From Nageia nagi (Eukaryota; Pinophyta), in NCBI GenBank assembly GCA_050084985.1, contig JBITNC010000002.1:24242001-24306000 (forward strand): a stretch of 64,000 nucleotides of DNA. Direction: 5' to 3'. A program made the position numbers and the translations under genes. Each line of letters opens with the position of its first letter. Position 1 is the first letter of the stretch. This document shows positions 1 to 12,860 of the stretch, in pieces. The notes below the pieces were generated by a model. It saw only the letters and a program-made list of their open reading frames with translations. It was not told where the DNA came from and searched no databases.

Positions 1-1921
1 TAAGGTTAAAGATGTTTCTATTTTAATCCTATTTCTAAATTTATACTTTTTTCTATTTTTATTCTCTTAATGCTTTAAGGTATCTAAAGATACTTTAAGA
101 ATTAAGTGAATTTACATTTAAAGAGAAATATAATACAATGTTACATTATAAATTCTAATAGTTGTAACAATATTTGTAATAAACAAGAAACAAATGGAAG
201 ACCCACAATGTTGGCAATTTAGGATTTGGGCTTGGTGGAGGTTGAATGGATGTGAGCCCTCTCTTCCATAAATTATGACATGCACTCTTCGCATTGGAAT
301 ATTCTAGGAAGAGCCCTCTCCCAAGTGCAATGGAAGTGCCCTCCCTAGGCCATCGATCTTATTGATCACCCATTAACCTCACCCAGGTAAGTATACTTTC
401 ATGCTTCTCCTCCCCTCACATTTATCCTCTCTCCTTTTTCCCCCTTCCTTGGCACTCTTGCATGTGGGATCATCATGCAACCTTATGTTCAATGTAATTT
501 GTAGCTACCTAATAGATTCTTCAATGGTGCCATCCCATTTAAGCTCATATTGAGTTTATGATATAATAGCTTTAACAAAATTTGCACTAAATTGTGTCTT
601 ATACTATAAGTTGATCCAAAAATTCTTACCAAACCATGAAACTTTGCAGATGGATGAAATACAGAAATCACTTTTCTATCTCATTTTGTTATAGTGTATT
701 ATATTAATTAGCTTGATTTCATTTATTAATCAATTTAAATAGTAAATACCATACATTCCTTTTATAATATAGAAATAAAACCTTCATTGTATTATAATAT
801 ATAAATTTTTTCTAATAATTTAAATAAATAATAAAATATTATACATCTTTTTAATTATGTTTACAAAATTTTGTATATGATTCAGATGTCAACAAAATTG
901 TGTGTGTATATATATATGGAGGATAAACCTTAAGCATCAATGCTTCATTATAAATGGTAACTTAGAATCATTCATATTATTTTGAGGATAGAGAGTATTG
1001 CTAACATATAAATAAGTTTTTTTTTGGTTAATTCAAGTTGTTGTAGGCTATCCTAGATTCAAAGGTATATACAAGTATAATATAGTACCTCAACTAGATA
1101 AGGAACATGTGTAGGAAATGAATTATATTAGAATCCTATATTGAGTTTCTCCCTAGAGAATAATTAATCATCTACATACATGTTATTTTTAGCACATATA
1201 GTAATATAGATTTTAAAAAGATCTAGAATCCATTGTATGTTTAGTATTTATGTGTAATCATATTGTAATATGTATATTTAGGTTGAGATAGTTAATATGA
1301 AAATTACAATTAAGTAACTATATCAATAAAAAAAATTTATAAAAGTTTAAATCATATGAATAATATAATATTTCTATGTTATAACATTTGATGGTTGATT
1401 ACAAGTAGTACTTTTATTTTTCTTTATGCATATCTCACTACTAATATCATGGGAAAATGATGACAACTAAGAAATATTATATAATTGACATAGTTACTAC
1501 CTCCTTAAACTGATATATTCATCAAAGAATTGATATTTATTTCACATATCTCACATAATTACAAGGTTGTCATTATTTAATTGCTAATATCCCTGCATAT
1601 AATTCTATTCAAGGGTGTAAATGAATAACGGATGATTTGTTATAATATGGAAATATTTGAATATATTCTAATAAATTAATTGTATTCATCCTATTTTTAT
1701 ATGGTCATATTAATCATCTTGTTTATTATACTATTATATTGTAATATTTATTTTTAATAATAATCTATCTTCTATACTAGATAAGTAACATTATTGTCAT
1801 ACATTATATTTTTATATCTTAATTATACTTCAAAATATATTACAAACCATATTAATAAATATAGATATGGAGTTTAAACTTATTAAATATAAAAATTTAT
1901 TATCAAAAGAAGTAAGTTATC

Positions 1922-2163
1922 AAAACAAATATCTTTTGAGAACTTCATATCTTTATATAAAAAAAGTTAAATTATGTGTTATGAATATTATGGATAAGTA
2001 AAACTAAAATATTTGAATGTATTCATTGAAAACTTTGTACATACATTATGAAAACAAATATCTTTTGAGAACTTCATAACTTTCTATCAACAAGAGTTAA
2101 ATTATGTGTTATGAATATTATGGATAAGTAAAACTAAAATATTTGAATGTCTTCATTGAAAAA
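1922..2163. repeat. Direct tandem duplication, period about 130 bp
   Basis: Two near-identical copies of about 110 bp, at 1922-2033 and 2051-2163. Both contain the blocks aaaacaaatatcttttgaga and attatgtgttatgaatatta, and differ by a few substitutions and a 1-bp indel. No coding content. Confidence 0.85.
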
Positions 2164-3059
2164 ATTTCTTTATTAAGAATTGTATTAAGAGATTATTTGA
2201 ATTCCATAATTCATTAGTTTATATTTAAATCTTATTGTAGATATTTTTGTAGCTTATTCTATTATAATTACAAAATAATCACCAAAGCATTCTAAAAAGT
2301 ATTAATAATTATATAGACTAAAAAATCAAATATTTTATAATGAAATATATCAATTAGAATATTTAATTACCTAGATAATTATAATAACTTAACATAGCAC
2401 TTTATGATTATATTTTAATGCATGTTTTAGTTTTATTGTTAGTTTGATAAAACTAGTATGACTTTTATACATTTTTCATTCTCATATCAAATTATACTTG
2501 AAGAAATGTAATGTTATATTCTTACACAATCCTCTAAATTTTGCAACTCATAATGATTGAGGGAGCAATCTATCGTATTTTATTGGCATAGATGATGCAA
2601 CATATTTATGGTTTTTAATACATTTCAATAGTTATAATATAATTTCTATCCACTATGACATTATGTGGATTGTCCTTATGCATTGTTAAGAGGATATATC
2701 ATATGTGGATACTTTATTTTATTATTATATTTTCTACTAATATGATTACAAATTACTAAAGTAATATAATATGCAAATACCATATTATCAAAGTGAATAG
2801 ATGAAAATTTCATATTCTTATGTAATAGTTGAAATTCATAATATTATAATGAACTTTCATTTCATAAATATTTAAATATGCATTTGTTTACTATAAATTT
2901 TATTTATGATTTAAAAAATAAATACTTATATGTAATCTTTAAAAACTAATGAATATAAATTATTTATCAATTTTTCAAGATCCTATAAATTCTTTTTATG
3001 TATAATCTTAACAATTTACATGCTAATAAAATAAATAATAATAATTTAAAAAAACTAAA

Positions 3060-3082
3060 ATAATAATAATAATAATAATAAT
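3060..3082. repeat. (TAA)n microsatellite
   Basis: About seven to eight uninterrupted TAA units in an A-rich context. Confidence 0.9.
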
Positions 3083-4756
3083 GTAAGCAGAATAATCTAT
3101 AATTAATTGTGAAAAATTATATTGATTTGTAGAGACATTTTGAAAAGAAAATAAAAAAGTATATCGATATGCAAATATCAATATTTTTTTTTACTTTCAA
3201 AAGTATTAAAGAATAATGATTATTGTCAAGTTATAAGTTAATAGTTATAATAGTAAAATATAAGTATGTAGTATTAGTAAAAATATTTTATCAAACATAA
3301 TAATTCTAAATTGACTAAAATGATTATGAAAATAAATATTTATTGTAAATATAATTTTCTTATAATCATAAGATATTAACTATGTGTTTGCACCTATAGG
3401 AATTGTAATCTAATAAAATATTTTTATATTTTTCACAAGAAAGAATATTACATTCAATCAAATAAAAGTTAAAGTAAATAATAAGATAAATGTTGAACTA
3501 CACTTTTTTAGATATATCATTAGAAAAAAAGGACAAAAAAAATAACATCCATATAAGAAATATTAAAATTCAAATGAAAAATGTTATATTCAATCAAGTA
3601 AAAAATATTATATACAATAATTACAAATGAAATTAAATAATAATATACTAACTGAAAGTATTCAATAAAAATAAGTTCATATCTATTTCAAAGTATGATA
3701 TTAAACTATCATTTAAAAAAAAAAAAAGATCATATTTATAATTAATAGCACATGTTATTATGGTAAAATTATTTTTAATATTATTTAATTCATTAAATAT
3801 TTGTTATAATTTTTTTATATTAGATAAGATGTCTTATTTATCAATTAAATGATTAGTTAAAACATATAGTATGATAATATATGATAGCACACATGGCCAT
3901 GTAAAAAAAAAAAATCCACAAAAATTAAAAATTAAATCCAAAAGCTAAAAACTATTTCATGGTCAACCCATCGATTTTAAAATGAGCTTCCAAAGCTCAA
4001 AGGAGGATGTCTATTGTATAAAAATTTCAATCATCAGCTACACATGACTTATGGTGGTTATTTCACATATAAAGGAGGATATATTTCCCATAAAATACTA
4101 TCAAATATTTATCTTAATATTTGGTGCATCCTAAAAGTTTAGGTGCCTTTTGATCCTGCCTATTGAGATTTGACATTTGTTTATCATATGACCTATTTTT
4201 CATTTCATATTTACAATTATATACTAGACTTGGCTTGTTATTACTACTACTACTCTTGATTTGAATTACAAGGGCTAACTCTATAGGAGTTGGAGTGCCA
4301 ACACTCATGTGCATTGGTCATGAGTGCCAACACTCTTGAACTAAATTGATCATTTCACTAAAGGCTCACATTCTTGGTCATATAACTTTGATAAGCCTAA
4401 GTCTATGCATATGATCTATTCATCCAGATAAGTGATAAGTTTATTTATTAAATCTCATCTCTCATAGGTTCATAAAGGTTTTATCCAATAACCTAGGGCA
4501 TCATCATTATTTTCTTATATTAGGTTATTATTAGTCACTACAAGTTCACACAAGCTATAAGGCTACATAATAATCTTCTTCAATACAATAGAAGTATATT
4601 TATTGATTAAAATCATTTATTATTTATTTAGGTTAATTTTAAACATGTACATGTGTCTATAGCTAGACATCAAGTGAAGGAGTCCAAAAATTTATGAATA
4701 TTATTTAATACATGCATAGCCTCATTGAGATGGCCCTATTTATGGAGTGCAGTGAT

Positions 4757-5023
4757 TTCTAGGATCCACTATATAAAAATAAAGTAAATCAATTGAACCT
4801 CTATTGGTTTGTAAAATAATTTAGTAAACAAACAAGTAATAAAATCATTCACACAAGAGATGAGATAAGTTTTAATGTAGTTCACCTAGTGTAGGTTACA
4901 TCCATAAAGAAGTTTTTAGTCCTTTATTGCAATCAGCTCCAACCAACCAAGAGATACAATGAACAACTCTATGTTCTAACATTCTCTTTTGTTTACAAGG
5001 AATCCTCTCAATACCAAACTTAA

Positions 5024-5054
<31 letters not shown>

Positions 5055-5512
5055 CTCAAACACTATTGATGACATACTTAATTACAATGTAATGGATTTA
5101 TAATAAAACATTACAATCTTATTTATAAGCCTAACTAGAGTAGAAATATAAGCAATAAATCCACTATTAAAAAGGTAATATTAGTTTCAAAATAGAACAA
5201 AGCAAAAGTGAGTTTATATGCTCAAAATGGAGCATTAGCATGTCTAAATCATGATCAACCTACATCATACTGATCCCAATTTACTAATCAACTCCCTTAG
5301 GTATGGTTACCTCTGTAATAGAAAATACAACCAATTTTACTTCCTACATGAAAAATCAATTAATCAGGTCTATAATACGATCATTTGATTGACTATGTTG
5401 ATTGGCCTCTATCCAATTGATTGGCCCTACACATCATACCTATACATGTTGATTGGGAAATAAAGAGCAAAAATATTCCACTTAGCCAATGAATTAGGCT
5501 TCATTCCTAACA
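4757..5512 (-). repeat. 3' LTR of the copia element
   Basis: Aligns over its whole length with 12861-13598: shared blocks include ctattggtttgtaaaa, agatgagataagttttaatg and the terminal gaattaggct...tcctaaca. The left terminus is degraded (ttctagga in place of tgttagga). It contains a (CT)n(AT)n microsatellite at about 5023-5053 that the other LTR lacks, so the microsatellite expanded after insertion. Confidence 0.92.
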
Positions 5513-5525
5513 ATATCCCACTTGG
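5513..5525 (-). other. Polypurine tract of the copia element
   Basis: On the minus strand the sequence just before the 3' LTR is CCAAGTGGGATAT, the typical purine-rich plus-strand primer of plant copia elements. A nearly identical tract precedes the 3' LTR at 26414. Confidence 0.85.
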
Positions 5526-5639
5526 ATATTAATCCCATTATAACACACTAAAATAAGGTACTAAAAAACTTTTCATCATGATATCTTATTCCATAAGGCT
5601 AACCGAATTTGAGCAATAGTTGAACTTATCCCTTGTTAT

Positions 5640-7741
5640 AACTTTTATAAACATATCATCAAGATTTTAGCATGTATGTGTTTTTACCCAACTTCAAAGA
5701 TCCATCCTCCATTACTGAATATATGGATTGATATCTAATTTTTATATGTTTGGTTCTTGAATGAAAGGCTAAGTTCTTAGCAAGGTGAACAACACATTGA
5801 CTATCTGCACTCCATAATATATCATCTTCTTGATCCTTACCCATTTCCTTCAATAATATTTGCAACCAAATCATGTCCTTGCTATATTTAGTAACAATAA
5901 CATACTTTGCTTCAATGGTTGAAAGGGAAACTACTTATTATTGTTTAAATATCTAACTAACTATTTCTCCTCCTATGGTAAATACATATCTCATAGTGCT
6001 CCTTCCACCATCAAGATAACCTACCATATCTAAGTCAACATATCCTTGTAAGAAACTTTTAAAACCTCCAAAATTCAAAGAGTAATTAGAAGTACCTCTC
6101 AAATACATGAGAATCCATTTATTTGCTTCCCATTGAGCCTTTCCTAGATTGTTTATAAATCTTCTTACAACTCCTACTTCTTGTGCTATGTCTAATATTG
6201 TGTAAACCATGGAATACATAAAACTCCCAATTGTTGAAGAATGAGAAACCATAGAAATGTACTCTTATTCCTTTTGTTTCTTTAGAAAAAAATCTTTAGT
6301 GTGTTTGAAGTGCTTTTCCAAATGGGTAGTAACCTCCTTTGTATCCTTAATGTTGAACTACTTAATAACCTTCTCAATGTAATCTTCTTGAGATAATTGT
6401 AGCATATGGTTATTCTTTTTTATTTTGATACTCATACCAATATTGTTTTTTCCTCACCTAAATCCTTCATGGAAAAAGTATTTACCAACTTATCCTTTAA
6501 CTCAATAATGTCTTCCATGCATGAATCTACAACCAACATGTCATCCACCTACAAAAGTAAGATAGCATAGATTCCATTGTTATTCTTCTTGAAATAAATA
6601 CAATGATAAGATTAACACCTCATAAACCTTTGGCTACCCATAAAATGATCAAAATTAAAATACCATTATCTTAGAGCTTGTTTAAGATCATAAAAGTTCT
6701 TTTTCAATCCATACACACAATCCTCCTTATCCTTGACCTCAAAAACTTTCAATTGGTGCATGTAAATATCTTCCTTTAAATCCCCATGAAGGAAAGCAAT
6801 CTTAATATCTAATTTTTCAATAAATATATTCTCTATAGATAACATACTCAAAATAGTTCTTATGGAGATCATTTTAACAATTACTAAAAATATCTCATAA
6901 ATTCTATACCTTTATTTTGAAAAAACCCTTGACTACAAGACTTACTTTGTATCTCTTTTTTCCTCTCATATCATCCTTCAACTTGTACACCCACTTATTA
7001 TTTAAATCCTTTTTACCTTTGGGTAGCTAAACCAAATCCCAAGTTTTTTGTGAAGAAGAGACTCCATCTATTCATTCATAACAAGCTCCCACTTATTATG
7101 TGTACTCATATGCAAAGCTTCATTATAATATTTTGTTTCAACATAATAATAATTATATAGGAAAAGATAAAGAGAGGGGGAAAATCTCTTAGGTGGTTTA
7201 CTTACTCTTGTGGATCTCCTAACAATAAGTGGTGGAGTTTGGGGTTATTATTTTTGAATTCCATCTTGAACCTTGGGTTCACTTTCCTTACCAATACCAT
7301 CAAGTGCAATACTTGAGATCTTCTTCCTTATCCTGCAATTTATCCTTATATAGGAATTTTTTATTGAATATAACATCTTGACTCTTGGTGATTTTTTATT
7401 ATTATTATTTCATAATCTATATCCCAAACCATCAACTCCATATCCAATAAAATAACACTTTTGATATTTGGCATCTAATTTATTTCTATTCTCCTTATCA
7501 ATATGCACGAAATCCTCACAACTAAATACCTTAAGGAAGGAGGATTTTAACATTTTACTTATCTACAACTCTTCTAGAATATCTTCATTAAAATAATTAT
7601 TAGGCTCCTTGTTTATCAAATACACAACAATATTAGCCCACATAAATAAAGGTAAGCCTACATGCAACCTCATGCATCTTTCACATTCCAAGATTGTTCC
7701 ATTCATCCTTTCTAAGATCCCAATTTCTTGATGTCTCCTTA
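5640..7741 (-). pseudogene. Copia pol relic, 3' part: integrase core, reverse transcriptase, RNase H
   Basis: Going 5' to 3' on the minus strand: integrase core with ERMNGTILECERCMRLH and WANIVVYLIN (about 7741-7600), then reverse transcriptase with LDIKIAFLHGDLKEDIYM (about 6860-6670), then the RT end and connection (6252-5953, with MYSMVYTILDIAQEVGVVRR), then RNase H (5874-5659, with DSQCVVHLAKN and RTKHIKIRY). These are the standard copia blocks in their normal order. Stops and frameshifts separate each block, so no polyprotein can be made. The integrase part is cut at 7741 by the CACTA insertion and resumes at 11086. Confidence 0.93.
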
Positions 7742-10700
7742 TAGTACAAGAAAAATAGGCTTTACGAATGGTTGATTTATGTTGGTTCTCTAACAATTCT
7801 TTTTAACCACCATTTTATCTAGGTATATAAAGCATTTTTTTAAGTGATGTTAGACTATCATTGTGTATGAGTATCTAAGGTAATTTTTATGATAATAACT
7901 AACCATCCTAATATGTGATATAATTATGGTTAAAATGCATCATAAAATTTAACTTCCTTAAAATAATAAAAACATTTGGGTGAGCATGTTGCAAAATTTG
8001 GTAACCCCCCCCCCACTCCCTCCCCAAAATTTCACAAAGTGTCACTCTTCCTCACTCTCACTCCCACTCCCATTCTCAGGTGATAAACTCCTCTTCCATT
8101 AGGTGATACAGGATGTAACTACAAGTCATCACCATTAGCTATAAACTAGTGAAGGTACAAAGCCAACATGAACATGAAGATCATTTGGCATTCTATTTAT
8201 TATTCTTTTTCTATAAATGCCGAACATGATTAGGAAGGTCAACCATATGTGTATTGTGTAATTTCATTCATTATGACTTATGAATTGATAGAAAACACAA
8301 CAAATACATGAAAAAGAGGGAAATGAATACGAGAAGCACAAGGCAAATGGCTCCATTACCATTGCCTACCAACTAGTCAAGTTATGAAGCAAACAACTCC
8401 ACATTACAACAATAGGGTTTATCAACATGCTATTAATAAAGCCTTTTGCTTCATATAAATGTACAACATGACCAAGAATCTTTACCATATATGTATATAG
8501 TGTTGCATTATGGTTCATGTAAGTATTGATAAGTCTCTACACGTATAATTTAGGTTTTATGTGCATCTTGAAAATGATAGCCTGCATGACCAAGAAGGTC
8601 AACAATGCATGTATACTTATTCATCCTAGGAATAATGCAATAAAAATCACCCATGATATTAAACTATTTATGACCCTCATCCACTAGAACTACATGGCTA
8701 AATGCAAGTAGAACACATACAAGGTTATGATGCATGGTTGGTTTCCAAGTGCTTCATTAGATCAAAGAATTAAGGGCATCCTTGTTGTAGTCATGAATTA
8801 CATATCCTCTAATCATTGCAGTCCATGAAATTGTATATACATTATGCATCTTGTAAAATAGTTCCCAATCCTTGTGCATTATTTTATATTTTTTATACAT
8901 ATCTATTAAATAATTCATAATGATAATCTTTAATAAAAAGCCATTTTCAAATACTCCATGATGTATCTTCATACCTTCTACAAGAGATCCCATGGTGTCA
9001 CTTGTTGGAAGAATGTTGGAAAAGGTTATAGAGTTTGGATTTACATCAACATTTGTATGTGGTTAGAAGTCTCTATACCTTTTTTAGAAAACCCATTTTT
9101 TGCATATCCCATGATCAATGTAATCCATGAGATTGCATCTTGATGAGGCATTTTGTAAAATAATTCATGGGCCCTTTGAATGTATCTATTTTGTGCATAT
9201 CCTACAATAATGCAATATATGAAACTATATCTCCATCATGCATCTTATCAAATAATTCTTGGGATTTGTGTATTCTTCCACATTTTGCATACATATCTAT
9301 TAGGGTGTTCATAACCAAAACATTCAATGAAAAGCCATTTTCAACTACTCTTTGATGGATGTTCATACCTTCTTTGAGATATCATGTGGTAGCACATGTT
9401 GTAAGGATGCTATCATTGGTTGTAGAGTTTGGATATACACTTGATATTTGCATCATCTTAAAAGTTTCTAGAGCTTTTTTAAAGAACCCATTTTGTGCAT
9501 ATCCTAGGATCATTGCAATCTATGAGATTACATCTTGATGAGGGCTTTTGCCAAATAATTCATAGGCCCTTTCAACATATTTGTTTTGTGTATATGCATA
9601 AGTTTTTTAGATTTTGTACTCTTTATTTACTTAATTTCTAAAATAAATCATTTGCTAGAAAAATCTTCATTACATTTCCACAACAAAAATACTTTATCCA
9701 ATCACCAATATTCACCAGATGAACACAATCCATCCTTGAGGTGGTGAAAATGGTTGGCATTCTTTTCAAAAAATTCTTATACAACTATTCCTTGCATATC
9801 CTAGAATCATTTTAATCCATGGAATTGTTCCCTTTCATTTTAAAATTTTGCTTACATGGAGCAAAAAGAATAAGTGTTTTGGATTTTGTATTGTTCAATT
9901 ACTAGTTTAGGGCTTCTAGAAAATAGTTTGTATGTACCTAAGCAAGTTGTAAATGTTATCTAGGCATTGCATCCCATGCCTAAAGTGTTCATGTTTGACA
10001 TTATAAAAAATTCATGTAAGTATTTTTGGACAAAGTGAGAATATATCACATGGCTCTAAATGCTAAAAATAAGAAAAATGAGGCATATCTTCCCCATGGT
10101 CATTTTTTTGCATAGATTATTACTTATCTTATTAGGTTTTTATTTATTGTATAGCTATGAAGCACTTGGTTTATGTATAATCCTATGAGAAAAATATAAG
10201 AGAGGAGAAACAAAGTTGCAAGCTTCAAAAAATAAATCTGATTTTTGGTTATTATTACAATTGCATCAAGTTTTATCGAAATGCTATTTCTTTTATGTAT
10301 TTTTGATGATGTATTATGAAAATAATCATTCATGGATTTGAATTATTCATAGCCCTATTTACTACATGGAGATAATACACTAATAAATATAACATCATTT
10401 GGATTAGTACCCACATATTCCATTTGTTCAAATAATTTGATGGATTCTTTGTTCAATAGTATAATGATGGCTTCCTTGTTACAAACATTCCTTGCATATC
10501 ATGCTATTTACCAAATGAAACACACTTGCCTTCTTAATGCTTCCATATGTTGAATGCATGTTTATTAGGGTTGTTATCATAATTGCATATAAAAAAAATC
10601 TTGCATGTAAAAGAAACCAACAATTAAACTAGATATGGGTTTCTTTCACATATGGGTGTCTATCATGGTTTATATCATAATTGCATGCAAAAGAAACCTA

Positions 10701-11085
10701 CAATTGCATGCAAAAGATACCAGTCATTGCATTTTTTGAAAGCATGTTTTATATTTTTTTGAAATTATAATCGTAAGAGGGTGGTTTATGAAAACCCTAT
10801 TATTCTATATGACGATGATTTACTACTGCCATTTAATACCATATTTTTTCTATAATAAATTGTAATATATAATGATAATTTTTGACCATCCTACTATATA
10901 ATCATACTATGATTCAAAACATATCATTGTATAAACAATGAAGGTAGTTTATTGAGGCAGTTTTAAACCATCGTATTTTGTTTCAATTTTTTATAATGCC
11001 TTCATATATGGTGCTCAAAAAACCACTGTTAAAGGACTATCACTATGGTTTAGAACTTCCTTTGACACCCAATTTTGGTGTAGTG
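7742..11085. mobile_element. CACTA (EnSpm-type) DNA transposon inserted in copia integrase, non-autonomous
   Basis: The right end on the minus strand begins CACTACACCAAAATTGGG. The left end on the plus strand begins TAGTACAAGAAAAATAGG, which matches the usual CACTACAAGAAAA start with two changes. Both ends are flanked by TTA (7739-7741 and 11086-11088), the 3-bp target duplication expected for CACTA. Copia homology stops exactly at the left junction and resumes exactly at the right one. Subterminal stretches on both sides contain diverged short repeats of the kind 'accatagtgat', as expected for this superfamily. No transposase frame is visible; the interior carries PPR gene fragments. Confidence 0.85.
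8150..10510 (-). pseudogene. Pentatricopeptide-repeat (PPR) gene fragments carried by the CACTA element
   Basis: PPR proteins are organellar RNA-binding proteins made of about 35-residue helical repeats. On the minus strand, 9600-8757 reads as consecutive PPR motifs of the P-L-S type: YVERAYELFGKSP, then ILGYAQNGFFKKALETFKMM, then TLIDMYAKCGRIHKSQELF, then SWTAMIRGYV. About 8745-8470 continues with LAFSHVVLVDEGHK and YTCIVDLLGHAGY, typical of the C-terminal end of plant PLS-class PPRs. Further pieces lie at 10480-10350 (KLFEQMEYVGTNPNDVIF) and about 9830-9785. At least two frameshifts and two or more stops (one at the conserved Trp of the 'VSW' motif) break it. The block seen at 8620-8560 recurs in weaker form near 8500-8420 and 8260-8200. 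It lies wholly inside the transposon, so capture is the natural explanation. Confidence 0.85.
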
Positions 11086-11088
11086 TTA

Positions 11089-12850
11089 GAACTACCTTTA
11101 CCCTTCTTATTTTGTTGTGTGCATAATAGTCATCAAACTCCTTGTTACAATATTCTACATCATTATCTAACTTGAGATATTTCAACCTTTTACCTATTTC
11201 ATTATCAACCAATATTTTCTAATTCTAAAAAGTATTAAATACATTAAATTTGTTATTAATATAATAAACCCAGGTTTTCCTTGTAGCATCATCAATGAAT
11301 GTGACCTAATAAGATAATCCATCAAAGGATTCTACTTGTGTAGAACCCTACACATCCAAGTGAACTAAATCAAACTTATCTTTATTCTTTTCCAATCCAA
11401 CCTTGAGGAATCGCAACCTCTTATGCTTGCCAAAAATACAATTCTCAAAAATCCCTAAGTTAAATATCTTACAATTTAGACAAAAACTTTCTTGAATGTA
11501 GAATTTTCATACCTTACTCACTCATCTAGCCATGTCTTTGGTGCCACAAAGTTGCATCTTCACCTATGGAAATTGAATTCAAGGAGTAGTTAAATGTACT
11601 AGTAAGTAAATATAAAGTACCTACCATTATACCTCTAGTTACCACCATTGAACCTCTTATAACTTTCCATGAAGAGTTTTTGAATGCAACTATATAACCC
11701 TCCTTGTCAAGCTTTATTATCGATATGAGATTTCTCTTTAAATTCAAAATATATTTAGGTTCCTTTAGAACCCATGGGGTTATATTTGACACTTTTATCT
11801 TAATTGTACCGATGCCCATAATATTACATGGTTTATCATTACCCAAAAGTGCATGTTCATAATAACCTAGAATATAATCTATAAAGTATTCCTTGTGAGA
11901 GGTTGCATGGAAGGAAGCACTATAATCAATAATCCAATAATCATTATTTATATTACGAGATAAAATAAGAGCATATTATAGAATTTCATTAGAATTATTG
12001 ACTTCTTAATTATTACCTTTGTTTTCATTGAACCTTCATTTCTATCACCTTTTCTTGATCAACAATCCTTCTTGAGATAGTCTTTCTTCCCACAAAATTA
12101 ATACTATAAATTTACTTTACTTCTGGATTTGGATTTTCCTTTTTGTTGACTCTTACCTCTATCCTTTGATCTTCCTCCACTTTCAACCATAAGAGTTGTG
12201 CTTCAACTATTTTTCGTAAACTTTCTTCTCTTTTACTCACTAAGAATAGTACCAACCACTTCATCAAATATCATTGTAGTATTTGAGGAAAAATTACTTA
12301 CCACCATGAATAGGCTATTCTAACTATTTGATATTGAACAAAAGATTAATAGTTCTTTAATCTCATCAACAAATTCAATCTTAACTAATAATAATTAGTT
12401 AGTAACAATATTGAATTCATTCACATAATTTAGAATAGAACCTCCTTTATTCATTTTCATACTAAATAAAATTTTCATTAAGTATACTCTATTTGAGATG
12501 GATGGTTTTTCATACATTTTGGCTAATTTTTTCAGAACCCCTTTGGTGTTTTTCTCCATGATATGTAGAAAGATACTGATGAACCTAGGCACAAGATCAT
12601 GATACCCAACACCTTTTTGTTAAGTGAACTAGCCCACACTTCATTGGGCGTAGTTGAATGTTTCTTTGCTACTTTCTCAAGAGGTAAGTATAATTCCTTT
12701 TGGTATAGGTAATATTCCATTTGCATCTTCCATAATTGGAAATTTTGACCATCAAACTTCTCTATCATTGCCTCCCTTATTCTGACATTGTTCCCACTTG
12801 ATCTAGAATTCAATCGATCTTTCAAGTGCCTAATTACAAAACTAAATATT
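11089..12850 (-). pseudogene. Copia gag, GAG-pre-integrase and integrase start, relic
   Basis: On the minus strand, gag begins near 12790 with EKFDGQNFQLWKMQMEYYLY and continues to MYEKPSISNRVYLMKILFSM (about 12510-12450), the usual copia gag core. A GAG-pre-integrase region at 11846-11526 has NLKRNLISIIKLDKEGYIV and ends DATLWHQRHG. The zinc-binding start of integrase follows (about 11520-11090) up to the CACTA junction. Many stops; protease is not clearly readable. It is the 5' part of the frame that continues at 7741. Confidence 0.9.
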
Positions 12851-12858
12851 TGATACCA
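12851..12858 (-). other. Primer binding site (tRNA-iMet type)
   Basis: Two bases inside the 5' LTR the minus strand reads TGGTATCA, the complement of the 3' end of plant initiator-Met tRNA, then diverges from the full consensus. The spacing (CA-AG-TGGTATCA) is the same as at 61680. Confidence 0.85.
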
Positions 12859-12860
12859 CT

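Larger units (their letters stand above)
1..4756. other. AT-rich stretch without recognisable gene
   Basis: No reading frame in this stretch resembles a known family. It is strongly AT-rich with long A/T runs. A slightly GC-richer patch at about 190-450 and the 3960-4750 part show no domain. A short frame at 4114-4314 (minus) has no recognisable similarity. The left LTR of the copia element starts at 4757. Local repeats are listed separately. Confidence 0.7.

Noticed and set aside
4293-4335. Two GAGTGCCAACACTC hairpin-like motifs (reverse complement also at 48559-48572)
   Set aside because: Short and likely coincidental; no associated feature such as a transposon end or terminator.
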